NCBI GenBank assembly: GCA_020433835.1
Contig: JAGRBY010000034.1
Location: forward strand, 1 to 24,431
Direction of reading: 5' to 3'
DNA: 24,431 nt
From: Anaerolineae bacterium
GTDB taxonomy: Bacteria > Chloroflexota > Anaerolineae > 4572-78 > J111
Shown here: positions 14,706 to 21,984 of the stretch, one piece after another
How positions within the stretch are numbered: the first letter of the stretch is position 1
Layout of the letters: each line of letters opens with the position of its first letter
Translations under genes and position numbers: made by a program
The notes under the pieces: generated by a model
The model's database searches: none
What the model was told of the DNA's origin: nothing
What the model saw: the letters and a program-made list of their open reading frames with translations, nothing else

Positions 14706-17600
14706 ATGGTGAAGAAGACCGGCGTTTTTCTGGCGCTGCTGGTGCTGTTGAGCGCGACCGTACGTGGTTCGGCTTTGGCCCAGGAGCCGGAGGTCGATGC
14801 CATTAACTTTGAAGATTACGCCCTTAAGATTACTGATTATACGCTGCCGAATGGCCTGCGCGTGATTTTGGCCGAAGATCATTCGGCACCGGTGGTGGCG
14901 GTTGATATTTGGTACCGCGTTGGCGGGGCGAATGATCCGCAAGAGCGCTCCGGCTTTGCCCATATGTTTGAGCATATGATGTTTAAAGGCTCGGCCAACG
15001 TGGGTAAAGACGACTATCACGCCTATCTGGAAGCGGTGGGGGCCAATAAGAACGCTTATACGGCCATCGACAAGACCGCTTATTGGGAGGTGGCCCCGGC
15101 TAATGAGCTGCCGCGCGTGTTGTGGCTGGAGAGCGACCGCATGGCCTCGCTGAATGTGGATGAGGATGCTTTTGAAACCCAGCGCGATGTGGTGATTGAA
15201 GAGTATAATCAGCGCGTGGCTAACCAACCGTACGGTATTTCCGGCCGCCGGCTGCTGACGCTGCCGTTTCAGGGCTACGTGCCGTATGAGCGCTCCGTCA
15301 TCGGCAGTCCCGATGATTTGAACGCGGCTTCGCTGGGGGAGCTGCAAGATTTTCACGCCAAATATTACAACCCCAATAATGCGACGCTGGCAATTGTCGG
15401 CGACATCGACATCGAGCTGACCCAGGAGTTGGTGCAGGCTTACTTTGGCGATATTCCCGGCGGTGATGTGCTGCCGGCGATTACGGATGTTTATCCGCTG
15501 CCCGATGAATTTCCCGTAACGCGGACTACCGACGACGGGTACGCCATCGGCTATGAAGAGACGCTGATTGACCCGCAGGTGGAGCTGCCGCGCTACGTGT
15601 TAACCGTGGTTGGCCCGCCGCGCGGCACGCCCGATTTTTATGCGCTGGATTTGCTGATGGATATTTTGGGCAGCGGCGACAGCAGCCGCTTTGAGCAGAA
15701 TATTGTGCGCGAGGGCAAGGCCGCTTCAGCTTTTACTAACCTTGTCGACTTTTTGGGGGCCAGCGTGCTGTATGCCGGGGCCTATCCCAATGCGGGCGAC
15801 TCGGTGGATACGATGGCCGATTTGATTCGGGCTGAATTTGAGGCGGTGATTGACGAAGGTGTGACCCAGGAAGAGCTTGACCGGGTGAAGACCCGTATTT
15901 TAGTGGGGGCGATTACCGGCTTTCGGGCCTCGGCGTTGAGTACGGCTGAGTCGATGCAGGATTCGATTTTGAATTTTAATGACCCTAATGCGATGATTGA
16001 TGAACTGGCGATGTATAAGGCTGTGACGCTGGACGACATCGAGCGTGTGGCGGCGACCTATCTGCGCGATAAACCGGCCAACATTTTGATTACCCTGCCT
16101 GAAGGCGAAGAACAGTTGGCCGAGCCGCCGGCCGAGCCGCTGTCGGAGCCGGTGGATGTGGCGGTTAGCGACGAGCCGGCTTCTGAGGTGTTGGAGCTTG
16201 ATTTGACCGACACGGTCCTGGCCAAACTGCCGGAAGGGATTATCAGCCGTACCGAGGTGCCGGCCTCGCTGCCGGTGACCGAAACCAACTTCCCGCCCTT
16301 TGAGACCTTTACTCTGGATAACGGGTTGGAGGTGATTTTTGTGCAGCAGGATGAGGTGCCCAAGCTTAACTTGCAACTGTATGTCGGTGGTGGCACGGCG
16401 GCGGCAGCGGCTGACAAGCAGGGCGTGGCCGATTTTGTGGCCGACCTGCTGACCAAAGGCACCGAAAATCGGACGGCGGCCCAGATTGCCGAGGAGATTG
16501 AAAGCGTCGGCGGTTCGGTGGGTTCGAATGCGTCGTTGGAGTGGCTGACGCTGTCGGTTAACTCGCTGAGTACCGATACCGAGTTGGCGTTTGATTTGCT
16601 GCAAGATATGACGCTGCACCCGACTTTCCCTGAAAAAGAGTTGGAAGTGGCGCGCGAGCAGACGCTGACTTTTTTGGAGCAGGATGAAGTTGATCCCGAT
16701 ACGTTGGCCAATCGCCAATTTGGGCGGATTGCCTACGTTAACCATCCCTATGGTTATTACACCACGCCGGAAACGGTTGAGGCTTTAACCCAGGCTGATG
16801 TGATCGACTACTACGATACGTTCTTTAAGCCGAACAACGCGCTGCTGGTAGCCGTGGGCGATACCACGCTGGAGGAAGTGCAGGCCCAGACCGAGCGGGT
16901 CTTTGCCGATTGGGCGGAGGGCGATGTGCCGGATTATCTGGATTATCCGGCGGTTGAGGTGGGTGATACCTCGGTGATTTATGTGGTTGACCGGCCTGAG
17001 TCAGAGCAGGCCACGATTCAAATCGGCAACCGGGCTATTAACGCCCGTAATCCCGACCGCTATGCTTTAATTGTGGCCAATTCGGTGCTGGGCGGCGGGG
17101 CGTCGTCGCGCCTGTTTAATAACCTGCGTGAGAATAAGGGCTATACCTACGGCATCTACAGCCGCTTTGGCCGGCCCAATGATGTGAGCACCTTCCGCGT
17201 GTTGAGCGATGTTGACCAGGCTCACGCCGGGGATGCCGTGCGCGAGATTTTGGCCGAGTTGAAGGCGATTACGACCGAACCCATTAGCGACACGGAACTG
17301 ACCGATGCTAAAGGGTTGTTGATTGGTAATTTTGCGCTGCAAATTGAGGACCCGGCCGATTTTGCCGACCAACTCAGCAACCGCCGCCTGACCGGTGTGC
17401 CGATTGAGGAGTTGAATGATTATCTGCCCAACATCGAAGCCGTGACGGCCGAGGATGCGCTGGAAGCGGCGGCGAAGTATATCGACCCCGACACGCCGAT
17501 TATTGTGGTGGTCGGCAATGCCGAGGAGGTTGAAGCCCAGCTTGAGGATATCGGTGAGGTGGTGGTGGTTGATGCCGATGGCGAGGTGGTTGAGGAGTAG
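14706..17600 (+). CDS. Secreted two-lobe M16 family zinc metallopeptidase
   Basis: Start at 14706 is preferred over 14688 because AGGAG (14691-14695) sits ten bases upstream and would otherwise be inside the gene. The 964-residue product begins with a signal peptide (KK then GVFLALLVLLSATV, likely cleavage after ALAQ near residue 26), so it is exported. The N-terminal M16 lobe carries the zinc motif HxxEH as FAHMFEHMMFKGS (H86, E89, H90) and the downstream ligand E166 in VVIEEYNQR, at the normal spacing. A second M16 lobe begins near residue 535 (FETFTLDNGLEVIFV) and lacks the zinc motif (VADFVADLL), as expected for the inactive half; its RENKGYTYGIYSRFG matches the conserved R-Y region. This is the fused active/inactive layout of processing-peptidase or PqqL-like enzymes. 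It probably degrades peptides outside the cytoplasm. The C-terminus is acidic and Val-rich. Confidence 0.93.
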   Translation: MVKKTGVFLALLVLLSATVRGSALAQEPEVDAINFEDYALKITDYTLPNGLRVILAEDHSAPVVAVDIWYRVGGANDPQERSGFAHMFEHMMFKGSANVGKDDYHAYLEAVGANKNAYTAIDKTAYWEVAPANELPRVLWLESDRMASLNVDEDAFETQRDVVIEEYNQRVANQPYGISGRRLLTLPFQGYVPYERSVIGSPDDLNAASLGELQDFHAKYYNPNNATLAIVGDIDIELTQELVQAYFGDIPGGDVLPAITDVYPLPDEFPVTRTTDDGYAIGYEETLIDPQVELPRYVLTVVGPPRGTPDFYALDLLMDILGSGDSSRFEQNIVREGKAASAFTNLVDFLGASVLYAGAYPNAGDSVDTMADLIRAEFEAVIDEGVTQEELDRVKTRILVGAITGFRASALSTAESMQDSILNFNDPNAMIDELAMYKAVTLDDIERVAATYLRDKPANILITLPEGEEQLAEPPAEPLSEPVDVAVSDEPASEVLELDLTDTVLAKLPEGIISRTEVPASLPVTETNFPPFETFTLDNGLEVIFVQQDEVPKLNLQLYVGGGTAAAAADKQGVADFVADLLTKGTENRTAAQIAEEIESVGGSVGSNASLEWLTLSVNSLSTDTELAFDLLQDMTLHPTFPEKELEVAREQTLTFLEQDEVDPDTLANRQFGRIAYVNHPYGYYTTPETVEALTQADVIDYYDTFFKPNNALLVAVGDTTLEEVQAQTERVFADWAEGDVPDYLDYPAVEVGDTSVIYVVDRPESEQATIQIGNRAINARNPDRYALIVANSVLGGGASSRLFNNLRENKGYTYGIYSRFGRPNDVSTFRVLSDVDQAHAGDAVREILAELKAITTEPISDTELTDAKGLLIGNFALQIEDPADFADQLSNRRLTGVPIEELNDYLPNIEAVTAEDALEAAAKYIDPDTPIIVVVGNAEEVEAQLEDIGEVVVVDADGEVVEE

Positions 17601-17645
17601 GGAGTAGGGGGTAGGTAGTAGGGATTAAGGGTAGGTAGTAAGGAG
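17599..17645. repeat. Short tandem GTAGG-type repeat just after the M16 gene
   Basis: Immediately after the stop codon the sequence repeats GGAGTAGG, GGTAGGTAGTAGG and GGTAGGTAGTAAGG in tandem. This resembles the heptanucleotide tandem repeats often seen between genes in cyanobacteria and Chloroflexota. It is purine-rich on the + strand; no gene function is visible. Confidence 0.6.
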
Positions 17646-17697
17646 ATAGATTACATTACTCATAACCCGGACGAGCCGGAACCAAACAAAGCGAGAT

Positions 17698-17770
17698 AAT
17701 CCACCAAGACACACCAAGGGACACTAATTTTTTATCTCTTATTCGTGTAACTTCGTGTTCTTTGTGGATT
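17698..17770. repeat. Imperfect palindrome about 73 bases long
   Basis: The left arm starting AATCCACCAAGACACACC (from 17698) is inverse to the right arm ending TTCGTGTTCTTTGTGGATT (to 17770), with several mismatches and a T-rich loop (17728-17738). It lies between the M16 gene and the ATPase/TOPRIM-like pair. The rest of the 17646-18126 gap holds no gene I can support; promoters for the next operon should be in its final 100 bases. Confidence 0.5.
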
Positions 17771-18126
17771 GGTACCACAACATAAAACCGTGGAAACGGG
17801 CGATGATGGAAGATCGACACAATAATCGACAGAACCTTCGGCAAGATTATCACGATTTTATATGTCATAATTCGGTAAATCGTGTTAATCCTGTCTAATA
17901 TTCCTTTACCACGGTTTAGTGCAGAGCTACCATATCTACAAGTGGCTCCAAAATGGTGAAAAGGCCCATCATCCAGGGTATTCTTGTTACTTTACCCCAT
18001 ATCCGGCTACAATAAAGATACAAATCTCGGTTCGATGATTCTTTTTGCCCTGTCTACCCGCCTTCATCTTCAAACAGCCTGTTTTAACCCTTCTTGGTAA
18101 ATCGGTATTTTATTTGGAATGATAAA

Positions 18127-18138
18127 CCTCAATTGAGG
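18127..18138. promoter_or_regulatory. Perfect palindrome CCTCAATTGAGG overlapping the ribosome site
   Basis: CCTCAATTGAGG is a perfect 12-base palindrome whose right half runs into the ribosome site GAGGGGAG (18135-18142) of the ATPase gene starting at 18150. As DNA it could be an operator half-pair; as RNA it could weakly mask the ribosome site. Either would allow tight control of a potentially toxic module. Twelve bases can be chance, hence moderate confidence. Confidence 0.4.
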
Positions 18139-18149
18139 GGAGACATAGT

Positions 18150-19304
18150 ATGAAACTCGTCAAATTTAATTATGCTCAGCACCTTGGAGAGCCTCAAGAG
18201 TGGAAATTAGTAGACTGCACCTTTGGGGATATTAATTTAATTGTTGGCAAGAACGCCACAGGTAAAACGCGAACACTTAATGTTATTCGGGCGCTGGCCG
18301 ATTTATTGTCAGAATTAACCGAGTTGAAATGGAAGGAAGGGATTTACGAGGTAGAGTTTGAGCATAACGGCCAGACGATTGCTTATGTTCTTGAATATCA
18401 CCATCGTGCTGTCACCAAAGAACTACTAACGATTAATTCTGATGTACGATTAACGAGAGGCCCCGGCGGCGAGGGCGAAATATATGCCGCCGACGATATC
18501 AAAAAGATGATTCGCTTTCGCGTGCCGGAAAATCAGGTTGCCGCTTTTGCCAAAAGAGACTCTATTCAGCATCCGTTTCTTGAAGAGCTATATGAATGGG
18601 GTAAAGGGGTGATACGTTATGATTTTGGGACCCTACTAGGTAAAGATCATTTTGTAGTTATTAAGCAAGCCGAAGAAGATGATGACGCAACGCTTGATCT
18701 TCGGCAAACGCAAAAGGTTGTGGCAATCTTCTTAGATGGATTAAAAAAATATTCGAAGGATTTCTCTCAAGCTATTATTGAAGATTTAAGAGACCTTGGC
18801 TACGATATTGAGGATATTGGCGTTGAAAACGTACCGGACTTGTCGTTTCAACCCAATATAGGCGTAAATCCGTCAGGCATTTACGTCAAAGAAGTGGACA
18901 GAAATGATAAAACGTTTCAACCCGCCATGTCTCAGGGTATGTTTAGAGCCTTATCTGTACTCATTCAATTAAACTATTTACTCTTGGCCGGTGAGCCAAG
19001 TTGTATTCTTATTGACGATATTGGCGAAGGTTTAGATTTCGGTCGCTCTTCTGCGCTGATAAACACGTTGATCAACAAGATTGAAGGCTCTTCGACGCAG
19101 TTGATTATGGCCACCAATGACCGTTTCGTCATGAATAATGTGCCGTTAGAATACTGGATTATTATTCAAAGACAGGGGAGTGAATGTATTCATTACAACT
19201 ACCGAAATTCTAAACCCATGTTTGATGAATTTGAGATGACCGGCCTAAGTAATTTTGACCTGTTTTCAAGCAACTATTACCTGCGAGCTAAAGAAACGCC
19301 ATGA
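18150..19304 (+). CDS. SMC/OLD-like AAA ATPase of a two-gene putative defence module
   Basis: 384 residues. Walker A is GKNATGKT (33-40), directly after FGDINLIVG, the classic N-terminus of RecF/SMC/OLD-like ATPases (AAA_21 type). PAMSQGMFRALSVL (258-271) resembles an ABC signature. Walker B is SCILIDDIGEGLD (284-296), followed by an H-loop-like ATNDRF. A helical middle (about 120-230) may correspond to the coiled-coil insert. The start has a good ribosome site GAGGGGAG. The stop overlaps the next gene's start (ATGA at 19301), so the two are translated together. Base composition is AT-richer than the M16 gene upstream, suggesting transfer. Family ATPases of this type paired with a TOPRIM or other nuclease (OLD, Gabija, PARIS) defend against phage. 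That role is inferred here. Confidence 0.85.
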   Translation: MKLVKFNYAQHLGEPQEWKLVDCTFGDINLIVGKNATGKTRTLNVIRALADLLSELTELKWKEGIYEVEFEHNGQTIAYVLEYHHRAVTKELLTINSDVRLTRGPGGEGEIYAADDIKKMIRFRVPENQVAAFAKRDSIQHPFLEELYEWGKGVIRYDFGTLLGKDHFVVIKQAEEDDDATLDLRQTQKVVAIFLDGLKKYSKDFSQAIIEDLRDLGYDIEDIGVENVPDLSFQPNIGVNPSGIYVKEVDRNDKTFQPAMSQGMFRALSVLIQLNYLLLAGEPSCILIDDIGEGLDFGRSSALINTLINKIEGSSTQLIMATNDRFVMNNVPLEYWIIIQRQGSECIHYNYRNSKPMFDEFEMTGLSNFDLFSSNYYLRAKETP

Positions 19305-20035
19305 GAAAGGTTGCCATATTTACCGAAGGGCAGGGAGAACTCATTTTTGTTCGGGAACTGCTTTTCAAAATTATGGGCTATGAAGATCTCAGTATTGCAT
19401 GTTTTGCTTTGCGTTCAGAAAGATTTATTGACGTACCTTACAAGTTTGGTTCGCCCGATAGTGCCTCAATTCATTTTCTCATCGTTAATGTGGGTAATGA
19501 TGAAAAGGTTTTAAGCGCCATCGCAGAGCGAGAAACAGAATTGGTGAACCGAGGCTATGATAAAATCATAGGGTTACGCGATATGTATTCAAATGCGTAC
19601 CGCAAACGCGCCACTACGGTTGATCAGCAGATTATTGATGCCTTTAAGCAAGCCCACGATACCACCATCCAACGTATGCGCCACGCCGACCGAATTCAGC
19701 TATTTTTTGCGATTATGGAGCTTGAAGCCTGGTTTTTGTCGATGTACAACCTGTTTCAAAAGCTCGATTCGTCTTTAACCTGTGCCTTGATAGAAGAACA
19801 GATGGGATTTAATTTAGAAACGGTAAATCCTGAAAATGCGTTTTTCCGACCGGCTAAAATATTAGCAGCCCTATTAAATCTGGCCGGAATTTCGTATGAT
19901 AAATCAACCGGTATGATGGAAAGCCTTATTAACCAGATAGACACGACGGATATTGATGAAGCGATAGAGAACGGACGTTGTAACAGCTTTGCCCGTTTTT
20001 ATGCAGCTTTGAAAACCGAGAAAAAGAGCGCTTAA
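19301..20035 (+). CDS. TOPRIM-like (DUF4276-like) protein, partner of the ATPase
   Basis: 244 residues. The N-terminus VAIFTEGQGELIFVREL (4-20) matches the TOPRIM entry strand with the E-G-x-x-E motif (E9, E13). GLRDMYSN (91-98, D94) corresponds to the acidic motif written 'fDlYgl' in DUF4276 proteins, and IMELEAWFLSMY (138-149, E140/E142) matches their 'hElEAwlla' block. These acidic residues would bind metal for a nuclease or primase-like reaction. No membrane span is seen. The gene starts inside the ATPase stop codon, giving a fixed pair like split OLD-family or PARIS-type modules. The TOPRIM assignment is by motif only; nuclease activity is inferred. A strong terminator follows about 100 bases later. 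Confidence 0.78.
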   Translation: MRKVAIFTEGQGELIFVRELLFKIMGYEDLSIACFALRSERFIDVPYKFGSPDSASIHFLIVNVGNDEKVLSAIAERETELVNRGYDKIIGLRDMYSNAYRKRATTVDQQIIDAFKQAHDTTIQRMRHADRIQLFFAIMELEAWFLSMYNLFQKLDSSLTCALIEEQMGFNLETVNPENAFFRPAKILAALLNLAGISYDKSTGMMESLINQIDTTDIDEAIENGRCNSFARFYAALKTEKKSA

Positions 20036-20139
20036 TGAGGGTTGTGATTGCTGTGCGATGAAAAGCTGAAAAAATAGGGAGCGACAGGTACAAAAGAGGA
20101 GGATTTGTAAGCTGTACCCCTGTTAGATAGCTCTGCATT

Positions 20140-20175
20140 AAACCGGGGTTGCGTAGAACTCCGGTTTTTTAATTT
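20140..20175 (+). terminator. Rho-independent terminator of the ATPase/TOPRIM-like operon
   Basis: AAACCGGGGTT (20140-20150) and AACTCCGGTTT (20157-20167) form an 11-bp stem with one G-T pair and loop GCGTAG, followed directly by TTTAATTT. This is a clear intrinsic terminator on the + strand, about 105 bases after the stop at 20035. Confidence 0.85.
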
Positions 20176-20261
20176 GAGACCCGCAATGACTCTGTTTTGG
20201 ACTGATTGATGTAATAAAGCATGCCCTCAGGGTGGTTCTGTCTAATAATTCAGATTCCTAT

Positions 20262-20399
20262 GCCATTTCGACGCGCTGGCGAGGAGAAATCCCCCCGAAC
20301 GTTGCTGGTAAGTGAATGGCGTGGGAATTTCTCGCGCCTGCGTCGCTTAAAGCAGGTCCTGAGCGACACATGGCCTGAGCGAAGCCGAAGGATGACATC
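20262..20399. repeat. Degenerate palindromic intergenic repeat
   Basis: GAGAAATCCCC (20284-20294) is inverse to GGGAATTTCTC (20323-20333) at 10 of 11 positions, within a longer unit that begins near TGCCATTTCGA and ends near GAAGGATGACA. CCTGAGCGA is repeated directly in its right part. It resembles the widely dispersed CATTTCGA...GAGAAATC repeats of many environmental genomes. A 62-codon frame here is not credible as a gene. Confidence 0.45.
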
Positions 20400-20421
20400 A
20401 TCCCCGTAATCTCTTAGAAAT

Positions 20422-20541
20422 AGGACTTACGCAAAAGTCAGGTGACAGTCACTTGGATACCCTAAATCGACCTGTTGGGGCTAATCCAACGCTGATTTAT
20501 GACCAATAAGTGACTGTCACCTTTAGCACTGCGTAAGTCCT
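20422..20541. repeat. MITE-like element with nested inverted repeats, copy 2
   Basis: The ends AGGACTTACGCA (20422-20433) and TGCGTAAGTCCT (20530-20541) are perfect inverted repeats. Inside them AGGTGACAGTCACTT (20440-20454) and AAGTGACTGTCACCT (20508-20522) form a perfect 15-bp pair. The core is 53 bases with a small GTTGG/CCAAC hairpin. It contains no gene and shares AAGTGACTGTCACCTT plus related ends with the element at 3446-3507, so both are probably non-autonomous copies of one family. Confidence 0.75.
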
Positions 20542-20570
20542 GAGAAATTAGCAACGTAACCGCGTTGGTT

Positions 20571-20775
20571 TTATTTTTTGAGATAAAACAGGGGTCATGA
20601 GCTAATCGTCTCGGTTTTTTACCAAAAAACGGGGTGCGTGCTTGAATCGAGTCGATTTTTTACTAAAAAACGAGGTGTGTGATTGAATCGAGTCGATTTT
20701 TTGACGCCAAAAAACAGGTGTGAGCGAATTGAGTTTGTTTTTTCTGCCGAAAAAAGGGAGTGGGGTTACCGTGAG
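20571..20775. repeat. 41-base tandem repeat array, five units
   Basis: Units of exactly 41 bases start at 20571, 20612, 20653, 20694 and 20735. The middle two or three are well conserved; the outer ones are degraded. Each unit contains a T6 run, a short spacer and an A5-A6 run (for example CGATTTTTTACTAAAAAACG), so each is a hairpin, then a GGGGTG-like segment and TTGAATCGAGT. The array lies just upstream of the methyltransferase gene. Regularly spaced A and T runs may bend DNA. An 84-codon minus-strand frame here is only the repeat read as protein. Confidence 0.75.
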
Positions 20776-20849
20776 CAATAAAGCCTCTGTTTTTTGGTGC
20801 CGATATTCGCCGCTAGCCGCCGCCCGGTCAAGTGTGGCTGAAAGAAAAA

Positions 20850-21848
20850 ATGACAATGTCTGATCGTCTCTCTTGGCCGGAATTAGAAAAGCGGCTGCTG
20901 CAATCTATCGACCAACGCTATCAGACTCAGGCCGGACGTGATCTGGGTGATTACATCTTTTCGAATCATCTGTTTCAAACGTTTCCGCCCGCTTTTCTGG
21001 AATTTTCTTATCAGCATCGCCATGATATCGCCGCTTACCTGGCCGATGAGCAACATGTTGTCCGGTTAATCGAATATTGTATCCGGGCGACGAAGGCATA
21101 CACGTATCGGCGTAATCAGTTCATCAATTTTACCGAAGCCTATGATGCATTGTTGTTGCTCCAGTATCGTCACTTTTTGGCAGCGTTGCGGACAGCGTTG
21201 ACTCAGGCCCAGACACTGGAGGCGCTGTCTGCGGCCTATACGGCCGTATTGCAACAGCATCACAGCCGTTTGCGGCTCATCTTCTCGACGTACTGCGTTT
21301 CGCAGCAACCGAGCGGGTTGATGGACAACGTTTTGCTTAAAACCGTGCCGTGCGAGGAATATTCGCCCCAATTTCAACTGCAATTGTTGGGGATAGACAT
21401 CGACACGCTGGCGGAGCCGATTTTAGATGTCGGCTGCGGCGCGTCCGGCACGCTGGTGGAATATTTGATCGATCAGGGCCTGACCGCGTTCGGTCTCGAC
21501 CGGCTGGCTCCGGCGCAGCCCCATTTCATGCAGGATGATTGGTTTACGTTCGATTTTGGCCGCAGTCGGTGGGGAACCATCATCGCCCATCAATCTTTCT
21601 CGACCCATTTTATTCACGCCCATCTCCACAATGCCGACCTGGCCGAACAGTTTGCCCGTTTGTATATGATGCTATTAGGCGGCTTGAAGCCGGGCGGCAC
21701 GTTGTATTACGCGCCCGGTTTGCCTTTTATCGAAAGCCATCTGGCGGCGATGGCCGATTATGCGCTGACCAAAACGGTTATCGAGACCGATACAACGTTG
21801 GGGATAGGGGAACTGTTTTATGCGGTTAAAATCCATAAGAAAGTTTAA
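20850..21848 (+). CDS. Class I SAM-dependent methyltransferase-like protein
   Basis: I use the ATG at 20850 (MTMSDRLSWP), though a GTG at 20832 and ATG at 20856 are in frame and no strong ribosome site separates them. The 332-residue product has an unassigned all-helical N-terminal half (1-185, aromatic- and Gln-rich) and a C-terminal Rossmann methyltransferase domain. SAM motif I is PILDVGCGASGTLVEYL (190-206), the acidic residue of motif II is D217 in FGLD, and GGLKPGGTLYYAPG (277-290) matches the strand after motif III. The substrate is unknown. No DNA-methylase catalytic motif (NPPY or PCQ) is present, so DNA modification is unlikely. It is convergent with the cyclic-nucleotide-binding gene; a palindrome lies between. 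Confidence 0.8.
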   Translation: MTMSDRLSWPELEKRLLQSIDQRYQTQAGRDLGDYIFSNHLFQTFPPAFLEFSYQHRHDIAAYLADEQHVVRLIEYCIRATKAYTYRRNQFINFTEAYDALLLLQYRHFLAALRTALTQAQTLEALSAAYTAVLQQHHSRLRLIFSTYCVSQQPSGLMDNVLLKTVPCEEYSPQFQLQLLGIDIDTLAEPILDVGCGASGTLVEYLIDQGLTAFGLDRLAPAQPHFMQDDWFTFDFGRSRWGTIIAHQSFSTHFIHAHLHNADLAEQFARLYMMLLGGLKPGGTLYYAPGLPFIESHLAAMADYALTKTVIETDTTLGIGELFYAVKIHKKV

Positions 21849-21883
21849 GTGATTTTTGATTGGTACACTTACTTACGCAGAGT

Positions 21884-21955
21884 GTAGGGCAATTTGTTAA
21901 ATTGTTTCGAATAATTGGGTAGATTTGTGGCGCGAATTGGCAATTTACGCTACAA
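21884..21955. repeat. Palindromic repeats between convergent genes, possible two-way terminator
   Basis: CAATTT-GTT-AAATTG (21890-21904) is a perfect small hairpin. TTGTGGCGCGAATT (21925-21938) and AATTTACGCTACAA (21942-21955) form a 14-base stem with three mismatched or wobble positions around GGC. The edges TGTAGGGC and GCTACA resemble the palindrome at 5523-5548. Lying between two converging genes (stops at 21848 and 21985), it may end both transcripts. Confidence 0.55.
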
Positions 21956-21984
21956 AAGTGGGCGTTTTTGTAAGTTCTATTCGC

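Noticed and set aside
14607..15356. Minus-strand open frame of 249 codons opposite the M16 gene
   Set aside because: It lies antisense to a strong M16 coding region, has no recognisable domain or ribosome site, and is explained by the GC-rich codon use of the real gene.
15900..16745. Minus-strand open frame of 281 codons opposite the M16 gene
   Set aside because: The Arg/Gln/His-rich composition is typical of an antisense shadow of a GC-rich gene; no family pattern.
17646..18126. Possible small gene in the gap before the ATPase
   Set aside because: Frames are short, interrupted and lack ribosome sites; the stretch is better explained by repeats and promoter sequence.
20571..20775. The 41-base repeats as a CRISPR array
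   Set aside because: Units are contiguous with no unique spacers between constant repeats, and no cas genes are nearby.
20602..20856. Minus-strand open frame of 84 codons across the 41-base repeats
   Set aside because: Its protein is simply the translated tandem repeat, with no ribosome site.
20850..21848. The methyltransferase as a DNA modification enzyme of a restriction system
   Set aside because: No NPPY, DPPY or PCQ catalytic motif and no adjacent restriction gene; the helical N-terminal half does not look like a target-recognition domain.
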